Shown piece after piece: positions 17,039-25,079 of a stretch of DNA of 64,000 nucleotides (position 1 is its first letter; every line of letters starts with the position of its first letter). The translations under genes were made by a program, and so were the position numbers. The notes under the pieces were generated by a model that saw only the letters and a program-made list of their open reading frames with translations, did no database searches and had not been told where the DNA came from. Where the stretch lies: assembly GCA_014385265.1 (NCBI GenBank), contig JACRTJ010000010.1, forward strand, positions 34,588 to 98,587, in the 5' to 3' direction. Source of the DNA: Enterocloster hominis (ex Liu et al. 2021). Lineage in GTDB: Bacteria; Bacillota; Clostridia; Lachnospirales; Lachnospiraceae.

Positions 17039-18193
17039 TCAATTCTCCTCTATGTCCGTTCCCTCCACGTTCTCCACCTGAAAGAACAGCTGAATCATAT
17101 CCAGCCGGGAGCTCATGGACACCAGGAGCATGTCCATCACGGTCAGAGCGGCCATGGCCTCCACCACCACCACTGCCCGCGGCACCACCACAGGATCGTG
17201 GCGGCCTTTAATGGAAAGCTCTATGTTTTCCCCAGCGCGGCTTACGGTCTCCTGGCTCCTGGAAATGGACGGCGTGGGCTTAAAGGCCGCCCGGAATACC
17301 AGATCGCTGCCGTCGCTGATCCCTCCCAGAACGCCGCCGGAATGGTTGGCCGTCTTTACCACCGAGCCATCTGCCGCCATGCGGTAGCCGTCGTTATTTT
17401 CCGATCCACTGGATCTGGCGGCCGCGAACCCGTCTCCTATTTCAACCCCCTTTACAGCTCCGATGGAAAGGATGGCCCTGGCCAGGTTCGCGTCCAGCTT
17501 TTCAAACACCGGCTCTCCCAACCCCGCCGGGAGCCCCGACACCACGCACTCCACCACGCCTCCGGCAGAATCCTGGTCTGCCATCCGCTCCTCCAGATAC
17601 CGGGCAGCCCGCTCTGCGGCCTCCGGATCCGGCATATATAAGGGATTTTCCTCCGCCGTCTTAAGCGCCTCCGCCCCCGGCGCCAGCGGCCCGGAGGATA
17701 TCTCCACAGGACCGATGGAACGGGTGTAGGCGCAGACAGAAATATTCAGGGCTTTTAAAAATTTTTCTGCAATGGCTCCGGCCGCCACCCGGCCGATGGT
17801 TTCCCGGGCGGAGGACCGGCCGCCGCCCCGGTAATCCCGGAAGCCAAACTTCTCATCAAAGGTATAATCCGCGTGACCAGGCCGATAGCAGCCGGCGATC
17901 TCCGAATAGTCCCTGGAGCGCTGGTCCCGGTTCCACACGATCATGGAAATGGGCGTTCCCGTGGTCTTTCCTTCAAATACGCCGGATAAGATCTCCACCT
18001 GGTCGCCCTCGGACCGCTGGGTGGTAAATCTGCTCTGGCCCGGTTTTCTCCGGTCCAGGAGAGCCTGTATATCTGCCTCACATAGGGCCAGTCCCGCAGG
18101 ACAGCCGTCGGCCACCACGCCGATGGCCTTTCCATGGGATTCTCCCCAGGTGGTCACTTTAAATAATGTTCCAATGGTCGATCCAGCCGCCAT
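17039..18193 (-). CDS. aroC: Chorismate synthase
   Basis: 384 residues with the family signatures TTWGESHGKAIGVVADGCPA near the N-terminus, GYRPGHADYTFDEKFGFRDY, and GGGRSSARET in the middle, plus RHDPVVVPRAVVVVEAM near the end, all in their normal order. The enzyme eliminates phosphate from EPSP, using reduced FMN, to make chorismate for aromatic amino acids and folate. The start has AGGAGATG upstream. No other shikimate genes are adjacent; it sits 11 bases after the lactonase gene and probably shares its transcript. Confidence 0.95.
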   Translation of the reverse strand: MAAGSTIGTLFKVTTWGESHGKAIGVVADGCPAGLALCEADIQALLDRRKPGQSRFTTQRSEGDQVEILSGVFEGKTTGTPISMIVWNRDQRSRDYSEIAGCYRPGHADYTFDEKFGFRDYRGGGRSSARETIGRVAAGAIAEKFLKALNISVCAYTRSIGPVEISSGPLAPGAEALKTAEENPLYMPDPEAAERAARYLEERMADQDSAGGVVECVVSGLPAGLGEPVFEKLDANLARAILSIGAVKGVEIGDGFAAARSSGSENNDGYRMAADGSVVKTANHSGGVLGGISDGSDLVFRAAFKPTPSISRSQETVSRAGENIELSIKGRHDPVVVPRAVVVVEAMAALTVMDMLLVSMSSRLDMIQLFFQVENVEGTDIEEN

Positions 18194-18204
18194 ATCTACA
18201 TCTC

Positions 18205-19254
18205 CTAACCTATTTTTACAATTTCACAGCAGTTGGGCTCATTGACCGCAACGCTCCGGTCGCTCATGACCAGAAGCCCCTTCTCATAGTCGATATGGAA
18301 GAAGGAAATATTTCCCCCGTGGTTGATGGCTGCCAAATGCTGGCCGTCCGGGAAAATGGCGATGTCCTTGGGATATTCCCCGCTGATGGGCAGACAGAAC
18401 TTCAGCGTGAGCATTCCCGTTTCTGTGTCCCTCTCATACATGGATACCGAATTGTCCCCGGCGTTGGAGCAGAACAGATAATTCTCATCCGGAGAAAGAC
18501 GGATGGCGCAGGCTGCCGTAAGCTGGTTGGGATCGTCGCCGGTGGTGGCAATAGTCTGGACCTTCTCCACCTGAGGCGTCCTGTCTCCGGTCTGGTATGA
18601 ATATACGTCGATCACGTTTTTTAATTCATGCAGCAGATAGAAAAATTTTCCATCGCTGCTGAAGACAAAATGACGGGGCGCCGACTCCAGCTCACTCCTT
18701 ATGGTGTCCACCTGGGCAATGCGGCCCTCTCCTCTGTCAAACCGGTACACCTTGACCTGGTCGATCCCCAGATCCGCCACCATTAAAAACTTCTCGTCCG
18801 GCGTCATACGGCTGCAGCTCACATGAGGACGGAAATTCCGTTCTGCCACGCTCCCCAGCCCCTTATGGAATACGCCGTCGGTGATATGGCCCACAGAACC
18901 GTCCGGGTTCAGCCGGAGCACCGTCACCTTTCCATCGTGGTAGCCGGACACGAAAATGTAGTCGTTTTCGGGGCTTGTGGAGATCTGGCACCCCCGCATT
19001 CCCTTGATATTTGCGCTGTTCACCCTGGACAGGCTGCCGTTCTGCAGGATGCGGAACGAGACCACGCCCTCGTCGGCAATGGAGTACAGCATTTTTTTAT
19101 CCCTGGATACGGTCAGGTAAGAGGAATTATCCACCTCCACCTCGCAGCGGTAGATGAATTTTCCCTTTTCCACGTCCACATCGTAGACCGTGATCCCCTT
19201 GGCCTTTCCCGTATAAGAATAAGAACCAACATAAGCCATGTATTTTCCAGTCAT
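18205..19254 (-). CDS. Lactonase-family beta-propeller protein (6-phosphogluconolactonase-like)
   Basis: 349 residues starting MTGKYMAYVGSYSYTGKAKG, with repeated beta-propeller blades and motifs such as FRPHVSCSRMTPDEKFLMVA and DDPNQLTAACAIRLSPDENY that are typical of the YbhE/Pgl lactonase family (seven-bladed propeller). Family members hydrolyse 6-phosphogluconolactone or related lactones, but many homologues in Firmicutes have no proven substrate. A GGGAGG site precedes the ATG. With rpiB two genes downstream, a pentose phosphate link is attractive but only inferred. Confidence 0.83.
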   Translation of the reverse strand: MTGKYMAYVGSYSYTGKAKGITVYDVDVEKGKFIYRCEVEVDNSSYLTVSRDKKMLYSIADEGVVSFRILQNGSLSRVNSANIKGMRGCQISTSPENDYIFVSGYHDGKVTVLRLNPDGSVGHITDGVFHKGLGSVAERNFRPHVSCSRMTPDEKFLMVADLGIDQVKVYRFDRGEGRIAQVDTIRSELESAPRHFVFSSDGKFFYLLHELKNVIDVYSYQTGDRTPQVEKVQTIATTGDDPNQLTAACAIRLSPDENYLFCSNAGDNSVSMYERDTETGMLTLKFCLPISGEYPKDIAIFPDGQHLAAINHGGNISFFHIDYEKGLLVMSDRSVAVNEPNCCEIVKIG

Positions 19255-19419
19255 AGATCGTTCCTCCCGGATCTTGCTTTAGATATTTCCCCCGCATGGG
19301 ACGAAATCCCTGTTCGGTTTTTTTTGCACAAAACTGTAAAGCCGCCGGACAGTTATGTATATTTTACCATATTCCAGGATATTTGTGAACGAAAATTTAT
19401 ACAAAATATAGAAAATACC

Positions 19420-21132
19420 CTATTTCCGGTTGGCGATCTCCACCCGGACGTTCTTTCCGCGGATCTTCACCTGCTTCATGGCCTCCATGACCATTTCCGC
19501 CTGGTTTTTGGGAACCTCCACAAAGGTATATTTATCATACATGTCGATGCTCCCCACCATACGGCCCGGGATCCCGGTCTCTCCCGCAATGGCTCCCAGG
19601 ATATCTCCCGGCTTCACATTCTGGTTCTTTCCCAGGTTGATAAAGAGGCTTGCCATGCCGCTCCTGCCCGACCGGCGGCCTTCGTACTCGTCCAGATCGT
19701 CAAAGCGTCCTCCCCGTCCTCCCCGGTAATTTCCGCGGCCGTCTCTCTGGCCCCGGCCGTCGCGGCCCCGGGATCCGCCTCTCCTGCCCAGATCCTCCAG
19801 ATCCCTCAGAGGTCTCACATCCTCGGCAATATCCTCATAATCGTCGCCCATGGACATTTTAAGGAAGGCGGCTGCCAGCTCCAGAGAGGAATAATCCTCA
19901 GCCAGAAGACGCTTTTCGATGATGGCCGTCATCCGCTCCAGCTCTCCGTCATTCATGATCTCCTGGACCTCATCCAGGATCTTTTCCGCCTTGATGGCCG
20001 TCACATCGTTTAAGGACGGGATGGACTGGGGCACGATCTTCGTCTTGCAGAACCGCTGGATATCCCTGAGCTTATAGACCTCGCTGCCCACAGCCAGACT
20101 GAAGGCGCGGCCTTCCCTTCCTGCACGGCCGGTCCGGCCGATCCGGTGGACGTAATACTCGTCGTCCTGGGGGATGTCATAGTTGAACACTGCCTCCACA
20201 TCATCCACATCGATGCCCCGGGCCGCCACATCCGTGGCCACCAGGATCTCTGTGGCTCCGTTCCGGAAGCTGTCCATGACACGGTCCCTCTGCTCCTGCT
20301 TCAGATCCCCGTGAAGGCCCTCGGCGAAATAGCCGCGGCCCTGGAGGGCCTGCACCAGCTCATCCACCTGCTTCTTCGTATTACAGAAGGCCACAGACAG
20401 CTTAGGGGAATACAGGTCCAGCAGACGGCACATGACCTCCACCTTATTCCTGGGCTTCACCTCGTAATAATACTGGGTCACCTTGGGAACGGTCAGCTCC
20501 TTTTTTACCACCCGCACCATCACCGGATCCTTCTGGAACTTCTTTGCAATGTCTGCAATGGCCTGGGGCATGGTGGCAGAGAACATCACCGTCTGCCGTT
20601 CCTCGGGAAGAGCGCTTAAGATGGTCTCCATATCCTCCAGAAAGCCCATGTTTAACATCTCGTCGGCCTCGTCCAGCACCACGGTCCGGATCTCATCGGT
20701 GCGGATGGTCTTTCTCCTCATGTGATCCATGACGCGTCCCGGAGTTCCCACGATGATCTGGACTCCGCCCTTTAAGGAACGGATCTGTTTTACGATCTCC
20801 TGGCCTCCGTAGACCGGAAGGACCTTGATCCCGGACATATATTTCGCCAGGCGGCGGATCTCCTCAGCCACCTGGATGGCCAGCTCCCTGGTGGGGCATA
20901 AGACCATGGCCTGGGTCTTTCTGCTTTCCGGATCCATCTTCTCCAGCAGCGGGATACCGAAGGCCGCCGTCTTTCCCGTACCGGTCTGGGCCTGGCCGAT
21001 CATGTCGAGGCCCTCTGCCTGGACGGGGATAGACTGGGCCTGGATCGGGGAGGCAGCCTCAAAGCCCATGTCTGTCACTGCGCGCAGAATGCGCTCATCT
21101 AAATTTAATTCGTCAAATCTTACTGTTTCCAT
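19420..21132 (-). CDS. DEAD-box ATP-dependent RNA helicase (CsdA/DeaD-like)
   Basis: 570 residues: Q-motif FEAASPIQAQSIP, motif I AQTGTGKTAAFG, motif Ia PTRELAIQ, motif II DEAD, motif III SATMP, motif V ATDVAARGIDV and motif VI HRIGRTGRAG, then a linker with an Arg/Gly-rich stretch (about 460-490) and a DbpA-type RNA-binding domain at the C-terminus (SLFINLGKNQNVKPGDILGA to the end). This layout fits cold-induced or ribosome-assembly helicases. The start at 21132 (METVRFDEL) has an AAGGAAAT site and matches the family; the open frame to 21294 is not used. The promoter at 21259-21287 leaves a leader of about 120 bases. Confidence 0.92.
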   Translation of the reverse strand: METVRFDELNLDERILRAVTDMGFEAASPIQAQSIPVQAEGLDMIGQAQTGTGKTAAFGIPLLEKMDPESRKTQAMVLCPTRELAIQVAEEIRRLAKYMSGIKVLPVYGGQEIVKQIRSLKGGVQIIVGTPGRVMDHMRRKTIRTDEIRTVVLDEADEMLNMGFLEDMETILSALPEERQTVMFSATMPQAIADIAKKFQKDPVMVRVVKKELTVPKVTQYYYEVKPRNKVEVMCRLLDLYSPKLSVAFCNTKKQVDELVQALQGRGYFAEGLHGDLKQEQRDRVMDSFRNGATEILVATDVAARGIDVDDVEAVFNYDIPQDDEYYVHRIGRTGRAGREGRAFSLAVGSEVYKLRDIQRFCKTKIVPQSIPSLNDVTAIKAEKILDEVQEIMNDGELERMTAIIEKRLLAEDYSSLELAAAFLKMSMGDDYEDIAEDVRPLRDLEDLGRRGGSRGRDGRGQRDGRGNYRGGRGGRFDDLDEYEGRRSGRSGMASLFINLGKNQNVKPGDILGAIAGETGIPGRMVGSIDMYDKYTFVEVPKNQAEMVMEAMKQVKIRGKNVRVEIANRK

Positions 21133-21258
21133 TGTCTGATTTCCTTTTCTTTGTTTAACTTCCATATATATGGCTCCCCGCCGTCCAGGGCGGTTTTGCC
21201 AGCAAAAAAGAGAAGATCCAGGCCTTCCCCGAATCTTCCCCAGTTTCATTCGTATGAT

Positions 21259-21287
21259 ACTATAACAGTTCTGCCGCCATGTGTCAA
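21259..21287 (-). promoter_or_regulatory. Sigma-A type promoter for the DEAD-box helicase gene
   Basis: Reverse strand: TTGACA (21287-21282), 17-base spacer, TATAGT (21264-21259). It lies about 120 bases before the ATG, giving a long leader such as those seen on cold-shock RNA helicase genes. Confidence 0.75.
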
Positions 21288-21339
21288 GCGGCATCTTTTC
21301 ATATGGAACAACAGCGTTTCCATCGGCGGCTGTCCGTCC

Positions 21340-22542
21340 TTACTCTGCCGCGTTTTTTCCTCCCCTGTATCTCATATATCCAATGGCTGCCAGCATTCCA
21401 AAGCCATAGATCACAAAGGTACAGAAAAACGGGAGCTTTGCATGGACCGAATAGATAAATCCGGCTGTCAGGGAACCGGCAATGCTGCCCAGAGACTGGG
21501 TGGCGTTGAAAAATCCCATGACCAGGTTTTTCTGCTCCGGTCTGGACTGGACGGTGATCATGCTCTGGAGCACCGGCACGCTGACGGAATATCCCGCATA
21601 AACGATCACGCCCAGGGCGATGAAGATCCCGATATTGGGCACCAGGGCTGTTCCCAGGGCCGATACTGTGCAGACGGCAATGATCACTGCCATGGACCGG
21701 CGGATCTTTGTCTTTGTGATGATCCAGATACAGAGCGTCGTATTGGCCACAAAGGATACCAGACCCACAGCCGCCTTGATGATCCCGTTATAGGACGAGG
21801 TCAGCCCCAGCACATCCTTTAAGTAGTAGTTGAATGCCTGGTCAAAGGCCGTGTTTCCAAAGTTGATCAGGATATTCACTGCAAACAGCATGGCAAAGGC
21901 CACGCTCATGAATTTCCGGCTGTCAGCAAAGGCCTGGAAGGGATTGGCCTCCTTCATCAGCTGCTTTTTCGGCACCTGCTTTAAGCTGGTCTTTCCGTCC
22001 GGCAGACAGATCAGATAAAAGCCCACAGCCACGGCGATCAAAAGGGCCGCCTGGGCCAGGAACGCCAGCTTCACAGAAAATTCCCCCAGGAAGCCACCGA
22101 TCATATAGCCGAAGGCGCTGGCCACGCTTTTTATGGTGGCGTTGATGGTCAGATATTTTCCCTGGTCCTCCGGAGCCGCCGTATTTACAATGTATGTCAG
22201 GAAGCTCACAAAAATACCGCCGGTAAAAAGTCCGGCGAACATCCTGGCCAGGACGATCTGAAGCTCTGTGGTGGCGTAGGCGAACCAGATCTGGGCGACG
22301 CCGTAGCCCATGCAGCAGATCAGAAGAGACATTCTGGAGGATATGTATTCGTTGATCTTTCCCCAGAAGGGCGACAGAAGGAAGTTGGTGAGCATCATGG
22401 CCGCCAGGGCCAGTCCGAACATGTAATCATGGAGATTCAGATCCTGGATCACCGTCGGAGTCACCGGATGGGCGAAATTTGCCGCCAGATTAAACAGTAC
22501 CATCACAAAAAAGAATAGAAAGAACCGCGTTTTGTACTTCAT
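21340..22542 (-). CDS. Major facilitator superfamily transporter
   Basis: 400 residues with twelve predicted membrane helices in two halves. The first half has the loop motif SPFWGKINEYISSRMSLLIC after helix 2, the MFS motif A position, and the loop between helices 6 and 7 is polar (about 190-215). It most resembles drug or sugar efflux transporters of the 12-helix DHA1 type; no substrate can be given. The ATG at 22542 has AAAAGGGG 4-8 bases upstream and is preferred over the ATG at 22563. It stands alone, upstream of the helicase promoter and downstream of the toxin-antitoxin island. Confidence 0.82.
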   Translation of the reverse strand: MKYKTRFFLFFFVMVLFNLAANFAHPVTPTVIQDLNLHDYMFGLALAAMMLTNFLLSPFWGKINEYISSRMSLLICCMGYGVAQIWFAYATTELQIVLARMFAGLFTGGIFVSFLTYIVNTAAPEDQGKYLTINATIKSVASAFGYMIGGFLGEFSVKLAFLAQAALLIAVAVGFYLICLPDGKTSLKQVPKKQLMKEANPFQAFADSRKFMSVAFAMLFAVNILINFGNTAFDQAFNYYLKDVLGLTSSYNGIIKAAVGLVSFVANTTLCIWIITKTKIRRSMAVIIAVCTVSALGTALVPNIGIFIALGVIVYAGYSVSVPVLQSMITVQSRPEQKNLVMGFFNATQSLGSIAGSLTAGFIYSVHAKLPFFCTFVIYGFGMLAAIGYMRYRGGKNAAE

Positions 22543-22709
22543 AATCCCCTTTTCCTTTTCCAAAAAATTCTCACTGTTCTTATTATAATTCTTTCAGGCA
22601 GAATGTTCAACCGATATTTATATTTTTGCATAAAATACAGAAAAATTCCATTGGAATACAGAGTTTCTGATCTCATATCAAGTCAGGTATTTATACCTGC
22701 ACTCCACCA

Positions 22710-22754
22710 AAAAACGGACTGGTCTGATCGCAGCAGATCTGATCCTGTCCGTTT
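22710..22754 (-). terminator. Intrinsic terminator of the higBA unit
   Basis: On the reverse strand, AAACGGAC pairs with GTCCGTTT around a 27-base loop that can itself fold (GATC repeats), followed by TTTTTT. It lies about 30 bases after the antitoxin stop. A separate perfect inverted repeat CAGGTA-TTTA-TACCTG is at 22684-22699. Confidence 0.75.
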
Positions 22755-22781
22755 CGTCTGTCCATCAACGCCCTTCTGTCA

Positions 22782-23858
22782 TTAAGATATTTTTACTTTA
22801 TATTTATGTCTTAATGAATTCAGCTCCCAGTCATCATATCTGACCAGTCCGTCTTTTTGCAGCCTTCCCAGAACGATCCCTGGATCCCTGTCGATCAGAT
22901 CTGCAAATTCCCTGATCTTTGTTAAAGTAAACATATTTCCTCTGACAAACTGCTGGTACTCATCCGGTTCGATCAGCAGATCGGCAGCAAACCGATCTGC
23001 GGTCTCCTCCTTCTCCCCAGTTTCTTTCTCAAACGAAATTCCATAATCTCCATGAATGATATGGCCTATTTCATGGAACAGCGTAAACCAGAATGTATCT
23101 GCATTTAACCGTCTGTCATTTACCATAAGCATCACATTTTTTTCAAGTCTTTTTGTTGCCCCATTGATCTTAGAGCCTGGCAGATTGGGCAGGATGACCA
23201 GGATCACACCTGCTTCAAAAAAGGCTTTTCTGATCAATGGGTAAAAATCTTCATGATTCCGTGTTAGCGATAACGCATAGCGAACCATCTGCTTAAATTT
23301 GCTTTTGTTGTATTTAGGGGCATTCGTATTCAACGCCTTATTAATAGCGATCTGAACCATAGCGTTTGCCTTGATTATATTGGTATTGGACAGTTCGACC
23401 GATGCGCTTCTGAAACTTACAGCCATATCTCTTTTTGCAAATACAGACAATGTGGAAACATGTAAAAACCTTCTTACCTCGACGATCTGGTCATCTATTT
23501 TTCTGGGCAGATCGGGCAGGCCAAAATTTTCCCGGAAATATCTGTAATCCAGAGCCTTGAAAATTTCTCTTTCCTGTTCTAATTCCTTTTCTGATTTAAA
23601 TTCTGCGATTAAAGCATCATAGGAATTCTGGAGATTCAGCCAGTACGAAACCGTAGTTCCAATCATACGCGACAGTTTCATTGCAATATCAATTGAAAGG
23701 CTCTGTTCTCCTCTAATAAGAAGACTGAGGTTTTTAGGGGTCGTATCCAGTCTTTTCGCAAAATCTTCCTGGGTCAATCCACTTTCATCTACTATTTCTT
23801 TAATATAATAGCCCGGGTGAAACGCAATTTTGTCATTATACTCAATATAATTATTCAT
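22782..23858 (-). CDS. HigA-type antitoxin fused to an ImmA/IrrE metallopeptidase domain
   Basis: 358 residues. An Xre-type helix-turn-helix sits at about 17-70 (GYYIKEIVDESGLTQEDFAK then TTPKNLSLLIRGEQSLSIDI and VSYWLNLQNSYD), the layout of HigA antitoxins. The C-terminal half contains FTLFHEIGHIIHGDYG near residue 262, an HExxH zinc site, followed by ETADRFAADLLIEPDEY, the glutamate helix typical of ImmA/IrrE. Such fusions are known for HigA-like antitoxins. The gene overlaps the toxin gene by eight bases. Base composition is visibly more AT-rich than the flanking genes, suggesting acquisition. The peptidase could degrade a repressor or the antitoxin partner; that is not shown. Confidence 0.87.
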   Translation of the reverse strand: MNNYIEYNDKIAFHPGYYIKEIVDESGLTQEDFAKRLDTTPKNLSLLIRGEQSLSIDIAMKLSRMIGTTVSYWLNLQNSYDALIAEFKSEKELEQEREIFKALDYRYFRENFGLPDLPRKIDDQIVEVRRFLHVSTLSVFAKRDMAVSFRSASVELSNTNIIKANAMVQIAINKALNTNAPKYNKSKFKQMVRYALSLTRNHEDFYPLIRKAFFEAGVILVILPNLPGSKINGATKRLEKNVMLMVNDRRLNADTFWFTLFHEIGHIIHGDYGISFEKETGEKEETADRFAADLLIEPDEYQQFVRGNMFTLTKIREFADLIDRDPGIVLGRLQKDGLVRYDDWELNSLRHKYKVKIS

Positions 23859-24222
23859 AATGTCTGCTCACCTCCGAAATTTCTATTATTCTGACTTTTC
23901 CTGCTATCTGATCGATATTACACGGAACGTAGGGAGTTCCATTTTCATCCAGCGGCTGTAACAGGATCCTCCATGGATCTCTTCTGGATCTGACATCGAT
24001 CGCAAAATATCCTTCCAGATCTCTTCCACTTTTATGTTTAAGTTTATGAAAATGGAACGCCGGCTGAACCACGATATCTTTTAGTACATCTGCCTGCTCA
24101 AGAGCATTGATTCTGGATAGTAAGCTCACTGATAACTGTAAATCTCCATGAAACAATTTCTTAGCAGCTTTTACATTCGTACATTGTGATCTAAGTGCTT
24201 CCGATGCATATACCAGTTCCAA
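23851..24222 (-). CDS. HigB-like type II toxin
   Basis: About 123 residues starting (TTG) LELVYASEALRSQCTNVKAA, then LLSRINALEQADVLKDIV, FHKLKHKSGRDLEGYFAIDV, RSRRDPWRILLQP and VRIIEISEVSRHYE, the strand order of RelE/HigB mRNA interferases. The upstream ATGs at 24276-24279 lie inside the promoter spacer, ahead of the predicted transcription start, so they cannot be used; the TTG at 24222 has GGGAGG 6 bases upstream. Toxin first, antitoxin second is the HigBA order. The toxin is expected to cut translated mRNA at the ribosome. Confidence 0.82.
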   Translation of the reverse strand: MELVYASEALRSQCTNVKAAKKLFHGDLQLSVSLLSRINALEQADVLKDIVVQPAFHFHKLKHKSGRDLEGYFAIDVRSRRDPWRILLQPLDENGTPYVPCNIDQIAGKVRIIEISEVSRHYE

Positions 24223-24244
24223 GCCATTCCTCCCGTTTTTATTC

Positions 24245-24295
24245 AAATTACCTGTCGGGTAATTTAATTGTATCATCATTTTCAGTCCCTGTCAA
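24245..24295 (-). promoter_or_regulatory. higBA promoter with overlapping operator palindrome
   Basis: Reverse strand: TTGACA (24295-24290), 17-base spacer, TACAAT (24272-24267). A perfect inverted repeat, AAATTACC-TGTCG-GGTAATTT at 24245-24265, covers the expected transcription start one base past the -10 box. Its position fits repression by the HigA-type antitoxin. Confidence 0.8.
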
Positions 24296-24377
24296 CGTCT
24301 CCGCTCTGTCAGAACACTTTTCCATATAAAACAGGATCTCCCTGCAAATACAAGGAAATCCTGTCTTTAAACTGTAT

Positions 24378-25067
24378 TTATACCTTAAACCGGTACCCCA
24401 CGCCCCAGATCGTCTCAATGTACTGGGGCTTGGCTGTATTCATCTCGATCTTCTCACGGATCTTTTTGATATGCACCGTGACCGTGGCGATATCGCCGAT
24501 GGACTCCATATCCCAGATCTTGGAGAACAGCTCCTCCTTGGTGAACACGTGGTTGGGATTCTGGGCCAGGAAGGTCAGAAGATCAAATTCCTTGGTGGTA
24601 AAATTCTTTTCCTCCCCATTTACATAGACCCGTCTGGCTGTTTTGTCGATCTTAAGGCCCCGGATCTCGATGATATCGTTGGCCGGCATCCCGCTGCCGA
24701 TGAGGCGCTCATACCGGGACATATGGGCCTTTACCCGGGCCACCATCTCGCTGGGGCTGAAGGGCTTTGTGATATAATCGTCGGCTCCCAGTCCCAGACC
24801 GCGGATCTTGTCGATGTCGTCCTTCTTGGCCGACACCATAATGATCGGGGTGTTCTTATTTTCCCGGATCCTCTTGCAGATCTCAAAGCCGTCCACGCCG
24901 GGCAGCATCAGATCCAGGATGAAAAGATCAAATTCCTCCTCCAGGGCTCTCTTAAGCCCGGATTCCCCGTCGTTCTCGATCTCCACCTCAAAGCCCGAAA
25001 GCTCCAGATAATCCTTCTCCAGCTCCGCAATGCTCTCTTCGTCTTCTACGATCAAAATTCTGCTCAT
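24378..25067 (-). CDS. OmpR-family response regulator
   Basis: 229 residues: receiver domain (1-120) with acidic DEE at 9-11, phosphoacceptor D52 in FILDLMLPGVDG, the Ser of MVSAKKDD and the conserved Lys of YITKPFSP, then a winged-helix DNA-binding domain (about 130-229) with FTTKEFDLLTFLAQNPNHVF, VTVHIKKIREKIE and a closing ETIWGVGYRF. It is phosphorylated by the histidine kinase encoded 12 bases upstream and should regulate transcription of membrane or envelope genes. No target site could be recognised nearby. Confidence 0.93.
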   Translation of the reverse strand: MSRILIVEDEESIAELEKDYLELSGFEVEIENDGESGLKRALEEEFDLFILDLMLPGVDGFEICKRIRENKNTPIIMVSAKKDDIDKIRGLGLGADDYITKPFSPSEMVARVKAHMSRYERLIGSGMPANDIIEIRGLKIDKTARRVYVNGEEKNFTTKEFDLLTFLAQNPNHVFTKEELFSKIWDMESIGDIATVTVHIKKIREKIEMNTAKPQYIETIWGVGYRFKV

Positions 25068-25079
25068 AACCTTCTCCTT

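Noticed and set aside
22684..22699. Palindrome CAGGTA-TTTA-TACCTG as operator of the MFS gene
   Set aside because: It is about 140 bases upstream of the MFS start and next to the higBA terminator; no evidence of regulatory use.
24223..24279. ATG starts at 24276/24279 for the HigB-like toxin
   Set aside because: They fall inside the promoter spacer, upstream of the expected transcription start; the TTG at 24222 has the ribosome site.
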